Source: Erysipelotrichaceae bacterium
GTDB lineage: Bacteria; Bacillota_I; Bacilli_A; Erysipelotrichales; Erysipelotrichaceae
Assembly (NCBI GenBank): GCA_030694975.1
Contig: JAUYTU010000017.1
Span: 100,469 to 164,468, forward strand
DNA: 64,000 nt
Direction: 5' to 3'
Shown here piece after piece: positions 1 to 7,835 of the stretch. Numbering within the stretch: position 1 is the stretch's first letter; every line of letters starts with the position of its first letter. The notes beneath the pieces were generated by a model that was not told the DNA's origin, searched no databases, and saw only the letters and a program-made list of their open reading frames with translations. The translations under genes and the position numbers were made by a program.

Positions 1-413
1 CCACCGGACAGAGCTTTCGGCTTACGATCTAAATATTGCTCGATTTCCAAAATCTTCGCAGCTTCGCGCACTCGTTGCTCAATTTCATCTTTCGGCATCT
101 TTCTTAATTTTAATCCAAAGGCCATATTATCGAAAACTGTCATATGCGGATATAAAGCATACGATTGAAAAACCATCGCGATATCGCGGTCTTTGGGCGC
201 AACATTGTTAACCAATCGTTCATCAATGTAAAGCTCACCCGCTGTAATTTCTTCCAAACCGGCAATCATACGTAAAGTCGTCGATTTACCGCAACCGGAA
301 GGTCCAACTAATACGATAAATTCCTTATCTTCAATTTCCAAATTAAAATCAAACACTGCCTGGACATTGTTATCATAGATTTTTTGAATGTCATTGAGTT
401 TTAATGTTGCCAT
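1..413 (-). CDS. Sugar ABC transporter ATPase (MsmX/UgpC/MalK type), partial
   Basis: This is the N-terminal 137 codons of an ABC ATPase; the gene runs off the left edge. It starts at the ATG at 413, behind GAGGTGAAA. The protein has the Walker A motif GPSGCGKST (about residues 37-45) and a Q-loop ([12 protein letters not shown]), and it is cut just after LSGG, the ABC signature. The sequence is close to the multi-sugar ATPases MsmX/UgpC/MalK, which power several carbohydrate importers. The maltodextrin permease genes and binding protein next to it have no other ATPase in the window, so this is their likely energy source (inference). The C-terminal regulatory domain lies outside the window, so MalK cannot be separated from MsmX. 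Confidence 0.93.
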   Translation of the reverse strand, partial: MATLKLNDIQKIYDNNVQAVFDFNLEIEDKEFIVLVGPSGCGKSTTLRMIAGLEEITAGELYIDERLVNNVAPKDRDIAMVFQSYALYPHMTVFDNMAFGLKLRKMPKDEIEQRVREAAKILEIEQYLDRKPKALSG

Positions 414-431
414 AGTTTCACCTCTGCTCCT

Positions 432-437
432 ATTATA
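432..437 (-). promoter_or_regulatory. Candidate -10 box for the ABC ATPase gene
   Basis: TATAAT on the minus strand, about 19 bases upstream of the ATG at 413. The matching -35 would fall inside the terminator hairpin at 451-483 and is poor, and the ribosome binding site lies almost at the predicted transcript start. This is a weak prediction. Confidence 0.3.
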
Positions 438-439
438 AC

Positions 440-483
440 TCAAATAAATAAAAATGATTTGTGCATTGCGCACAAATCATTTT
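440..483 (-). terminator. Intrinsic terminator after the PucR-type regulator gene
   Basis: A perfect 14-bp stem (451-464 with 470-483) closes a 5-base loop and is followed on the minus strand by TTTTTATTTATTT. It sits directly after the stop of the regulator gene and separates that operon from the ABC ATPase gene. Confidence 0.85.
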
Positions 484-488
484 ATTTG

Positions 489-1061
489 CTAATTATTTCT
501 GGATTTAATCAAAAACCACAACTGAAATAAGCGGGCATGATGGAAATCTCGGATATCCAACTGCGTTTTCTCTATAAACAAATTTAAACGATAGGCAAAT
601 GTATTTCGGTGAATATAGAGTCTTGAAGCTGCGAATGTCGCCTTACATCCTGAAGTAATAAAGGCTTCGGCCGTCTGAATCAATTCACGCGATAAAGATT
701 CAAACTGTTTATCGAGCAAAGAGAATAGTACATTTTCTCCTTCAATACGCTCATAAAGCAGCGCGTCCGCTAGATATATCATGTTCCCTTTACTGTGACG
801 AACCGCAACATTTAAGCCTTGGTTTGTAACATCATCCCAACGATGTGCGATCACAACTGTCATCACGATTCCCAATGTCTGATTTAAATGCGACATCAGT
901 ACTTCAATCAATCCCAAATCCTCTTCGTCGATTTCAAAAAAACCATGACTTTTACTTAATACCGTAACTGTCTTGGATGAATCAAAAATCAGTGCACAGC
1001 TCTCTGAAAAAGACTTTTCACTGATTCCCTCCGATAATTGATATCCGGCAATCTTTCTCAT
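489..1061 (-). CDS. Transcriptional regulator with PucR C-terminal helix-turn-helix
   Basis: 190 residues. The last 50 or so match the PucR/CdaR-type C-terminal HTH (HTH_30): SRLYIHRNTFAYRLN is the helix pair, followed by LDIRDFHHARLFQLWFL. Usual members carry a long N-terminal sensor (diacid-, purine- or GAF-like); here only about 135 residues of unassigned sequence precede the HTH, so the ligand is unknown. The start ATG overlaps the stop of the amylase gene upstream (ATGA), so the two are translationally coupled. As the last gene of the malE-malL-amylase unit it may be the local maltodextrin regulator, but the DNA shows no autoregulatory site for it. Family assignment is firm and function is inferred. 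Confidence 0.8.
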   Translation of the reverse strand: MRKIAGYQLSEGISEKSFSESCALIFDSSKTVTVLSKSHGFFEIDEEDLGLIEVLMSHLNQTLGIVMTVVIAHRWDDVTNQGLNVAVRHSKGNMIYLADALLYERIEGENVLFSLLDKQFESLSRELIQTAEAFITSGCKATFAASRLYIHRNTFAYRLNLFIEKTQLDIRDFHHARLFQLWFLIKSRNN

Positions 1062-2659
1062 GGGTTTATGCGATAGACCACCATCGCCCGAGATGAAAGA
1101 TTAATTTTATCACCATCTATTGATACATCCCCAAGGGTAAACAGCGGCTCTGCACCAGAAAGAATACTTGCATCAAACTCGCCGACCATCGGACCATTGT
1201 AGAAGTTCATAACAATCAAGAACTTATTCTCATCATCGCTTCGATAATAACCCAAAACCGAACTGTTTTTCATCGTAACCTGCTCCAAATCACCCCAAAC
1301 GAAGGTGTCCGGATAGGTATTCCTTAACTGAATCAAATCACGATAATGCGTCCACAACGAATCTTCATCCGCCTGTTGATCAATGACATTCGGTGTTTCC
1401 CAATTGTAAATCCATTGATTCCAATAGGCCACTTCACTGGTGATGTCATCATTCCAACGCATTGGCTCACGAATTCTTTCGTCCGGTTTGACACCGAGCA
1501 TCCCAATTTCCTCACCGTAGTAAATAAAAGGCAATCCAGGCATCGTCAATAGTAGTCCGGCCGCCATTTTCGCTTTATCCACACTACCCGCAAACAGACT
1601 CATCACACGATTCTGGTCATGGTTCGTTAAAAACGGTGAATCAACATAATTTGGATTACGCTCGACCAATCTTTTTACATTATTGATGTGTTTTTGAATT
1701 AGATTCCCATGGTTTCCGACGTTTAAAGCACTAATAACCATTTCCCCAAAGTCAAAATTGAACATTGTATCATATGCATGAGCATATGGCGCTTGATTTT
1801 GCGCGGTATCCCAAATCTCAGAGACTAAGAAAAAATCTGACTTGTACTCTTTGATAAACAATCTCAATTCCATCCAGAATTGTAAATTCTTCTCTAAAGT
1901 CGGTGTTCCCGTTGGATATTCATCGGGATTATATGCATGCTTCGCCGCATCGAATCGGAAACCGTCAACACCCAAATCTATCCAAAACTTCGAAATATCG
2001 CGAATCTCATCGCGAACAGCTTCGTTCTCCAGGTTCAATTCCGGCATTTTATCCCAGAACCACGCATAATAAAACTTTCCGCCGGCATTTTTCCAGGCAC
2101 TACGCGTCGGATATTCTTGAGGATCCAGCTTCTCCTCCATCCGATAATAATCAACGTACGGCTCTTCTCCCTTTAAAGCCGCCTTAAACCACGGATGATC
2201 GTACGCCGTATGATTGAAAACCATGTCCAAAATGATTTTTATTCCACGTTTATGAGCTTCCTCAAGCAATTCCTTAAAATCCTCAATACTACCGAATTTT
2301 GGATCAATCGCTTTGTAATCCAAGATATCGTACTTATGATAGGTTTGCGAAGGAGAAATCGGATTTAACCAAATCGCCTGGATACCTAAATCAGTATCTG
2401 TATTCGGATCTCCATCATTTAAATAGTCCAACTTATTGATAATTCCGCGAATATCACCCAATCGATCGGTGTCGCTGGTCGCAAATGAAATCGGAAAAAT
2501 CGAATAAGCTACACTTACATCCCCCAGAAAATCTGAGGCATCATAATCTGCCAATGCCAGTCTCAATTCCTTGACGGTCTTGCTTGTATTCTCTGATTCT
2601 TTCGGAGTACAACCTAGCACCAATCCCAGTACGACTATACTAATAAGAATCTTCTTCAT
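1058..2659 (-). CDS. Surface lipoprotein alpha-amylase (GH13)
   Basis: 533 residues. The N-terminal signal ends in a lipobox, LVLGC, with the lipidated cysteine at 17, so the enzyme should be anchored outside the membrane. GH13 regions are all present: DMVFNH (145-150), nucleophile D237 in GFRFDAAKH, acid/base E281 in VSEIWD, and D348 in TNHDQN. The segment NDGDPNTDTD (81-90) looks like the calcium-loop insert of some bacterial amylases. It probably cuts starch or long maltodextrins at the cell surface to feed the ABC importer encoded upstream. It lies 3 bases after malL and overlaps the regulator gene by 4. Exact GH13 subfamily and product profile cannot be read from the sequence. Confidence 0.92.
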   Translation of the reverse strand: MKKILISIVVLGLVLGCTPKESENTSKTVKELRLALADYDASDFLGDVSVAYSIFPISFATSDTDRLGDIRGIINKLDYLNDGDPNTDTDLGIQAIWLNPISPSQTYHKYDILDYKAIDPKFGSIEDFKELLEEAHKRGIKIILDMVFNHTAYDHPWFKAALKGEEPYVDYYRMEEKLDPQEYPTRSAWKNAGGKFYYAWFWDKMPELNLENEAVRDEIRDISKFWIDLGVDGFRFDAAKHAYNPDEYPTGTPTLEKNLQFWMELRLFIKEYKSDFFLVSEIWDTAQNQAPYAHAYDTMFNFDFGEMVISALNVGNHGNLIQKHINNVKRLVERNPNYVDSPFLTNHDQNRVMSLFAGSVDKAKMAAGLLLTMPGLPFIYYGEEIGMLGVKPDERIREPMRWNDDITSEVAYWNQWIYNWETPNVIDQQADEDSLWTHYRDLIQLRNTYPDTFVWGDLEQVTMKNSSVLGYYRSDDENKFLIVMNFYNGPMVGEFDASILSGAEPLFTLGDVSIDGDKINLSSRAMVVYRINP

Positions 2660-2662
2660 ATA

Positions 2663-4354
2663 TTAAACTCCTTTTACCCTCAATATCCGAAATTCGTAGG
2701 GTAGAAATTCACTTCCGGTATTTTCAACGTTGGAACACATACAATCGTAATTATCATAATCAAAGTCGAACCTACCCATTGTATCCCTAAAGTTAGCGAT
2801 GATAACAACTTCATTATGAGCGTCGTATCGACTGTATGCAAATATGTCCGGATGATTCTCTTGAATCAATCTGAACTTCCCGTAAATTAATACATTTTTC
2901 AAATCACTGTTCAAACGCAATTGAATCAAGCGCTTGTACATGGACAACACTGAATTCTCATCCATCTGTTGGTTTTTAACATTAATCAACTTATAATTTC
3001 CAACCGTCTTCAAATGCGGTATCCCTGTAGTAAATCCGGCATTTTCACTGTCATCCCATTGCATCGGTGTGCGGGCATTAACCCGTGACGTCCGACGCAA
3101 GTGCATCAGTATTTGCTCATCGCTAAGGCGTTTACGACCCGAGGGAACAAAATTTCGGACCCATACATCATTAAAATCATCAATAGAATCATAATCGACA
3201 TTGGTCATCCCAATTTCTTCCCCGTTATAAATAAAGGGAGTTCCAGGCAGAGTCAATAACACGGCACCCAGCATTTGAGCGGACACACGATGATATTTAT
3301 CTGTATCACCGTATTGAGATACGACGCGCGGATGATCGTGATTGAGCCAATACTGTGGCATCCATACTTTGCCTTTACTGCCCAAAATCCAACGTTTCAT
3401 GGTTTTCTTAAGATCAATGACGTCTGTTGTCAGTTTTCCTGTCGTTCGACCTTCATCACCGAAAGCCCCGTTTTTCCAACAATGATCGAAATTGAACACC
3501 ATGTCAAATCCTTTGGTTCGGTAACCGGCATAACGCTGCGCTTCTTCAACCTGAGCACCACCCCCGACTTCCCCAACGGTTACACAGTCATAATGAGTAA
3601 GAACTTCATCATGAAATTCGGCTAAATAATCAAAAAGTCGATCCCGATTAGAAAATTTGCGCCAATCTGGTGCATAATGTCCAGGCCTGTCTTCCATCGT
3701 ACTGTCTTTAAATGTGGTATCTTTGGCTAAATGAGCGATCGCATCGACTCTGAAACCATCGACCCCCATGTCTAACCACCATTTCGCCATTTCAGCCATG
3801 GCCATTCTTAACTTCGGGTTCTCCCAATTCAAATCTGGCATTTTATTCGAAAATATCTTCATATAATACTGACCGGTAAGAGCGTCATAATTCCAACAGG
3901 AGCCCTCAAAGAAACTAGCCCAATTGTTGGGAGGTATCATGATTCCATTCTTATCGTATTTCCCATCCTGCCATATATACCAGTCTCTTTTGGGATTGTC
4001 TTTACTGCTTCTTGACTCCACAAACCATGGATGTTCATCGGATGTCTGATTCATAACTAAATCTAAAATGATGCGGATACCTCGATCATGCGCTTGTTTG
4101 ATCAACTCCTTAGCATCATCCAATGTGCCGAAAAGTTCGTCAACATCATAAAAATCACTCACATCATAGCCATTGTCATCCATTGGCGATTTATAAAACG
4201 GGCAAATCCAAATAAGATTAACGCCCAATTGTGAGATATAGTCCAACTTTTCGATGATTCCAGGCAAATCGCCAATGCCATCACCATTGGTATCTTTATA
4301 TGAACGAGGATATATCTGATATCCGACAGTTTCCATCCACCATTGCTTCTTCAT
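2663..4354 (-). CDS. malL: Exo-alpha-glucosidase, MalL/oligo-1,6-glucosidase family (GH13)
   Basis: 563 residues, the usual length for MalL, DexB and TreC-type enzymes, with no signal peptide. Catalytic residues are D204 (nucleophile, GFRVDAI), E262 (GEVGG) and D340 (LNHDHPR). Two features are unusual. Region I reads LVMNQTSDEH, so the histidine that almost all GH13 enzymes use to hold the -1 sugar is Gln103. The residue after the nucleophile is Ala205; in this family Val there is associated with alpha-1,6 activity and Ala or Thr with alpha-1,4 activity, so maltase-type specificity is likely. It should release glucose from imported maltodextrins in the cytoplasm. It follows malE after a stable stem-loop and precedes the lipoprotein amylase by 3 bases. 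Confidence 0.88.
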   Translation of the reverse strand: MKKQWWMETVGYQIYPRSYKDTNGDGIGDLPGIIEKLDYISQLGVNLIWICPFYKSPMDDNGYDVSDFYDVDELFGTLDDAKELIKQAHDRGIRIILDLVMNQTSDEHPWFVESRSSKDNPKRDWYIWQDGKYDKNGIMIPPNNWASFFEGSCWNYDALTGQYYMKIFSNKMPDLNWENPKLRMAMAEMAKWWLDMGVDGFRVDAIAHLAKDTTFKDSTMEDRPGHYAPDWRKFSNRDRLFDYLAEFHDEVLTHYDCVTVGEVGGGAQVEEAQRYAGYRTKGFDMVFNFDHCWKNGAFGDEGRTTGKLTTDVIDLKKTMKRWILGSKGKVWMPQYWLNHDHPRVVSQYGDTDKYHRVSAQMLGAVLLTLPGTPFIYNGEEIGMTNVDYDSIDDFNDVWVRNFVPSGRKRLSDEQILMHLRRTSRVNARTPMQWDDSENAGFTTGIPHLKTVGNYKLINVKNQQMDENSVLSMYKRLIQLRLNSDLKNVLIYGKFRLIQENHPDIFAYSRYDAHNEVVIIANFRDTMGRFDFDYDNYDCMCSNVENTGSEFLPYEFRILRVKGV

Positions 4355-4370
4355 TGTGCTCTCCCTATAA

Positions 4371-4396
4371 GAATGAGCATCTTTCGATGCTCATTC
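4371..4396 (-). promoter_or_regulatory. Stem-loop between malE and malL
   Basis: A perfect 11-bp stem (4371-4381 with 4386-4396) closes a GAAA tetraloop on the minus-strand transcript. There is no T-tract after it, so it is not a good terminator. Its place just after the binding-protein gene suggests a 3' stabiliser that keeps malE mRNA more abundant than the distal genes (inference by analogy with other binding-protein operons). Confidence 0.7.
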
Positions 4397-4424
4397 GCAA
4401 ATCCATTAAATTGTTTTACTTAAA

Positions 4425-5825
4425 TTATTTGTTGTCTGCTTCAATAGCTGCGTTGGACAATTCAATCAATTCAGCAACTGCTTCAGCGATTGTCTTTGTG
4501 CCATCCCAGATAGCTCTTTCCGTATTGGAAATAAACGGATAGTAAGCGGAATCCATCGATTTACGAGCTTTATTATTCGGTAACAACAATGCCGGTTCCG
4601 GATAGTTGTAAACGAATGCACTCATCATTTGTTCTTGGATACCACCAGCCGTCAATGTCGGAACCAATGTGGAACCATCAACCAAGGACGGAGCGTACGA
4701 AGTGCCAGTAACCATCGCTTGGAAACCGTCTTTCGAATAAACAAGTCTCATTAATTCGGTTGAAGCCGAACGCCATTTTGTATATGCATTGATTACGAAG
4801 CCTTTTGTCTTAACAAACGGGCTTTGATTAATATCATTGTACGTCGGAACTGGTGAAATCATAAATGTTGAACCTGTCGTTGTTTGAGCAGCAGCAACAT
4901 CCATCCAAGTACCAACTAAACCAAACGGAGCAATCTCTTCGTTGATAACATTATCCCAACGCCAACCCATGGAATCAGCCGGAGAAATTTCACCGGATTC
5001 TTCAACGGAAATTTTAGCTGCTTTTGCGTCAAGAATGAATTGTAAACCAGCTGCGAATTTCGGATCATCATAACCCGGTTTTGTCGGATCGCCTGAACCG
5101 AACAATTGCCAACCGGCGGATGTTAAATGATGATAATCAGACCATTGGTTTGTCAATGACATCGGGAATACAACATTAACTTTTTTGCCTTTGTATTCTG
5201 GACGTGTAGTAGCCCAAGCGGTTGACAATGCGAAGATTTCTTCCCATGTGTCAAATGCATCCGGCAAGTTATCGCCATCAGCATCGGCAGTATTTAAACC
5301 TAAAGCTTCTAACATCGTCTTATTCCAGATAAATGCCATACCATCATAAGTCATCGGTGCATAATGAACGACGCCATCGGTAGCATTACCTGCCATAAAG
5401 AAGGATTCAACCGAGTTTGCTTTAACGATTTTCGCTAATTCAGCATGCATCGGCAGTAAGTGAGAAGAGTTACGCGGAGTTTCACCGTCAATAGCCATAA
5501 ATACATCCGGCCATTCGCCTTGTTGAACAGCGACGCTGTCCGTTGATCCTTGTGAACCGGAGTTGACATATTCAACTGTACCAGCTAATTCAGGATAAGT
5601 CTTGTCCCACAAAGCAACAATTGCCTTGCCCCAAGTTTCATTATCAACACCAAAACGAATCGTAGCACCTTTTTCAACAGCGAAGGTACCCGTAGCGGAA
5701 TCGTAACAGACCGATGTTCCATCCATGGTTTCCGGATCGCAATCAGGTTCAGTTACTCTTGGAGTACATGCTGCAACAGAGAATGTCATTGCAATTATAG
5801 CCAAGAGAGTTAAAAATTTTCTCAT
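4425..5825 (-). CDS. malE: Maltodextrin ABC transporter substrate-binding lipoprotein
   Basis: 466 residues. The signal peptide ends FSVAAC, with the lipidated cysteine at 20, as expected for a Gram-positive extracellular solute-binding protein. The rest has the family-1 carbohydrate-binding fold pattern, with an N-lobe FGVDNETWGKAIVALW-type start and a hinge near 170-190. A segment DADGDNLPDAFD near 190 resembles a calcium-binding acidic loop. Gene context (malF, malG, malA, malL, amylase) makes maltodextrin the likely ligand. The gene has its own strong promoter overlapped by a catabolite-response site. A long stem-loop follows it. Confidence 0.9.
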   Translation of the reverse strand: MRKFLTLLAIIAMTFSVAACTPRVTEPDCDPETMDGTSVCYDSATGTFAVEKGATIRFGVDNETWGKAIVALWDKTYPELAGTVEYVNSGSQGSTDSVAVQQGEWPDVFMAIDGETPRNSSHLLPMHAELAKIVKANSVESFFMAGNATDGVVHYAPMTYDGMAFIWNKTMLEALGLNTADADGDNLPDAFDTWEEIFALSTAWATTRPEYKGKKVNVVFPMSLTNQWSDYHHLTSAGWQLFGSGDPTKPGYDDPKFAAGLQFILDAKAAKISVEESGEISPADSMGWRWDNVINEEIAPFGLVGTWMDVAAAQTTTGSTFMISPVPTYNDINQSPFVKTKGFVINAYTKWRSASTELMRLVYSKDGFQAMVTGTSYAPSLVDGSTLVPTLTAGGIQEQMMSAFVYNYPEPALLLPNNKARKSMDSAYYPFISNTERAIWDGTKTIAEAVAELIELSNAAIEADNK

Positions 5826-5872
5826 TTTTAAAATTTCCCTCCGAAATTTCTGCTTCTAGTGAAGCTAAGTAG

Positions 5873-5901
5873 ATTATACCATTAAGATTTTGTGATGTAA
5901 A
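5873..5901 (-). promoter_or_regulatory. malE promoter
   Basis: On the minus strand, TTTACA (5896-5901), a 17-base spacer and TATAAT (5873-5878) with an extended -10 TGG. The ribosome binding site GGAGGG stands about 11 bases before the ATG at 5825. The -35 box lies inside a catabolite-response element, so repressor binding would block RNA polymerase. Confidence 0.85.
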
Positions 5902-5909
5902 CGGTTACA
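5896..5909. promoter_or_regulatory. Catabolite-response (cre)/LacI-family operator overlapping the malE -35
   Basis: TGTAAACGGTTACA matches the cre consensus TGWAANCGNTNWCA at every position and is nearly palindromic. In Bacillota such sites bind CcpA with Ser46-phosphorylated HPr, or a MalR-type repressor. HPr with Ser46 is encoded at 19,650-19,916. Confidence 0.8.
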
Positions 5910-6089
5910 CCTAGTGGCAACGTTGACCATCCGCTGTACATCGGATGCCAAAATCCCTTAATTTTGGCCAAAAAATCAGCTAAAAACCAATATTATCGCA
6001 CAAAAAAACGTTTTCGTTACTCATAAATACGATAAAAACCCTATCAATTGACTGAGGATCAAAGATAATCCCGAAACGACCAAATTCTA

Positions 6090-6103
6090 TGTAATCGTTT
6101 TCA
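6090..6103. promoter_or_regulatory. Second cre-like site upstream of malE
   Basis: TGTAATCGTTTTCA matches TGWAANCGNTNWCA exactly. It lies about 190 bases upstream of the promoter-overlapping site and just after the stop of the DUF1189 gene. Paired sites could allow looping, or this one could act as a roadblock to read-through from malFG. Confidence 0.6.
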
Positions 6104-6115
6104 TGGAGTCTTACC

Positions 6116-6922
6116 TTACCCTAAAGACTCGATTGGAGTCCTCATCATCGTTCCATATAAAAACACAATTCGCACCACGAAGATAATCGGGAACATGATT
6201 GAAGCAGGTCCCGCCATAAAGAGCGATAGAAAAGCCATTAGCAGCGCAGGAGTAAACATGGCTAGTACAAGCATATTCAACACTTCACTATACTTCCAAC
6301 GTTGTCCGGATTGCTTGGTATTGATGAACATCATAAACATCGAAACAACCAAAATATATATTACATATTGGATCATCAATCCTAAATAGATGATGATCAT
6401 TTCAAAACTAAGATTACTCAAAGCCATATTTCTCAAATACAAGCCCGACCATTCCTTGGGATCAACTTGATACGTTGTAAAGTTTTTCCTTAACTCTTCA
6501 AATGAAATATTCCCAAAAGTGTAGAGGCCATATTGGTAATTTGTGCTGGACTTTGATACTAAAAAGGAATCATCATAAAAAATGATAACATTCTCCGATT
6601 CTTTGATCTCAGAATCAGGAAGTAAATATATTTTGTACGTTTTTCCTTCTACGATCAAACCATCTTGAACACAATCAAAGGTTCCTTGTTTGAATTCACA
6701 TTCTTGTGATTGAATCAAATCATAAAAATCCTCATGAAAACCCTCGTAATTTGTCAATAGTTCTTGCCCCGTCGTACTGAATTTTCCGACAAAGAACGGT
6801 ACAGACACAATAAAAGCTGAGAACAGAAACAAAATCACAGTTTTATACCAACGGATTTTTCGATGTTTGATAATCGCCTTATTGCTAATCAGAACATCCG
6901 TAAACTCCTTTAAGAACCCCAT
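6116..6922 (-). CDS. malA: DUF1189 (MalA-like) membrane protein of the maltodextrin operon
   Basis: 268 residues with about five hydrophobic segments (one near 25-45, the rest after 165) and a mostly hydrophilic extracellular-looking middle. This matches the DUF1189 family, of which the streptococcal maltodextrin-utilisation protein MalA is a member; family recognition comes from topology, length and context rather than a catalytic motif. The molecular role is not known. It is the third gene after malF and malG, but an intrinsic terminator stands between it and malG, so expression probably depends on read-through. The ribosome binding site AAGGAGG directly follows the terminator T-tract. Confidence 0.75.
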   Translation of the reverse strand: MGFLKEFTDVLISNKAIIKHRKIRWYKTVILFLFSAFIVSVPFFVGKFSTTGQELLTNYEGFHEDFYDLIQSQECEFKQGTFDCVQDGLIVEGKTYKIYLLPDSEIKESENVIIFYDDSFLVSKSSTNYQYGLYTFGNISFEELRKNFTTYQVDPKEWSGLYLRNMALSNLSFEMIIIYLGLMIQYVIYILVVSMFMMFINTKQSGQRWKYSEVLNMLVLAMFTPALLMAFLSLFMAGPASIMFPIIFVVRIVFLYGTMMRTPIESLG

Positions 6923-6932
6923 GTTGCCTCCT

Positions 6933-6959
6933 TAAAAAGGTGCAATTCTCATTGCACCT
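6933..6959 (-). terminator. Intrinsic terminator between malG and malA
   Basis: A perfect 9-bp stem AGGTGCAAT/ATTGCACCT with a 4-base loop is followed on the minus strand by TTTTT and then immediately by AAGGAGG, the ribosome binding site of malA. It begins 5 bases after the malG stop. Confidence 0.8.
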
Positions 6960-6964
6960 AAACA

Positions 6965-7834
6965 TTAACCCTTCTCGGCTCCGGCTGTCAATCCGTAGAC
7001 CATATACTTTTGCATAAAGAACTGAATAATCATGATTGGAATTGCAATCAGTAAGGCACCGGCCATAAACCTCAATGGATTATAGAACAACGTATTGAAT
7101 GGGTCCGTTGTTCTAAACAACCACACCGCAACGGTCATATTTTCCGGCTGTAAGAATCTGAACTGAAGAATGAAGTCCAACCATGGAGCCATAAAAGCGC
7201 TGATGGAAATAAATCCAATAATCGGAACAATCAATGGCAATAAGATCACCCGTAATATCTGAAGCGGTGTTGCACCATCAATCGAAGCTGCCTCATCCAA
7301 AGACTTCGGAATATTTCTCATAAAACCTCGAACCAAGAATGTGTTATACGGAATCGCACCGGTCATATAAATCAAAGCAAGGTAATTTGGCTTATTCAAG
7401 AATCCAAAGGTTCTGAATAACAGGAATAAAGCGACCATTCCCATAAACGATGGAAACATTTGTAAGACCATCATTGTTAGCAACATTTGCTTTTTGCCTT
7501 TAAAACGCAAGCGAGCAAACGCATATCCGGTAAGTGTAGAAAGCAATGCGACCCCGATGGTATTTATAATAGCAATTTGAGCGGTACGAAGGAATGCACC
7601 CGGGAAATCCGCAAGGACTTGAGCCGCATTCGATTTATACTCAAATATGAAATTATAATGCTCCATCGTAAATTTGGTCGGATCAGGAATCAAGGGTACG
7701 GAAGTTAACAGACGACCCGAGGTAAAGGCGGCGGAAACCATCCAAAGGATAGGGACCAATACGACAACACAAGCAATCAACAGCCAAGCATAAGCCAAAA
7801 AGGCCAGAATGTAATCCGTAAATTTGCCTTTCAT
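6965..7834 (-). CDS. malG: Maltodextrin ABC transporter permease MalG
   Basis: 289 residues with six predicted membrane spans. The cytoplasmic EAA loop reads DEAASIDGATPLQILRVILL (about residues 187-206) and docks the ATPase. Length and C-terminus (YMVYGLTAGAEKG) match MalG of maltose/maltodextrin importers. It starts one base after the malF stop, so the two are co-translated. With MalF it forms the transmembrane channel for sugars delivered by MalE; the ATPase is probably the partial gene at the left edge. Confidence 0.93.
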   Translation of the reverse strand: MKGKFTDYILAFLAYAWLLIACVVVLVPILWMVSAAFTSGRLLTSVPLIPDPTKFTMEHYNFIFEYKSNAAQVLADFPGAFLRTAQIAIINTIGVALLSTLTGYAFARLRFKGKKQMLLTMMVLQMFPSFMGMVALFLLFRTFGFLNKPNYLALIYMTGAIPYNTFLVRGFMRNIPKSLDEAASIDGATPLQILRVILLPLIVPIIGFISISAFMAPWLDFILQFRFLQPENMTVAVWLFRTTDPFNTLFYNPLRFMAGALLIAIPIMIIQFFMQKYMVYGLTAGAEKG

Positions 7835-7835
7835 G

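Larger units (their letters stand above)
5826..6115 (-). promoter_or_regulatory. malE upstream control region (290 bases, no gene)
   Basis: This gap holds the malE promoter, two exact catabolite-response matches (5896-5909 and 6090-6103), and two neighbouring inverted repeats: CATCCG/CGGATG at 5928-5947 and an 8-bp stem GCCAAAAT/ATTTTGGC at 5947-5968. There is no T-tract after either repeat, so they look more like protein-binding or mRNA 3'-end structures than terminators. No open frame of interest is seen. Confidence 0.6.
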
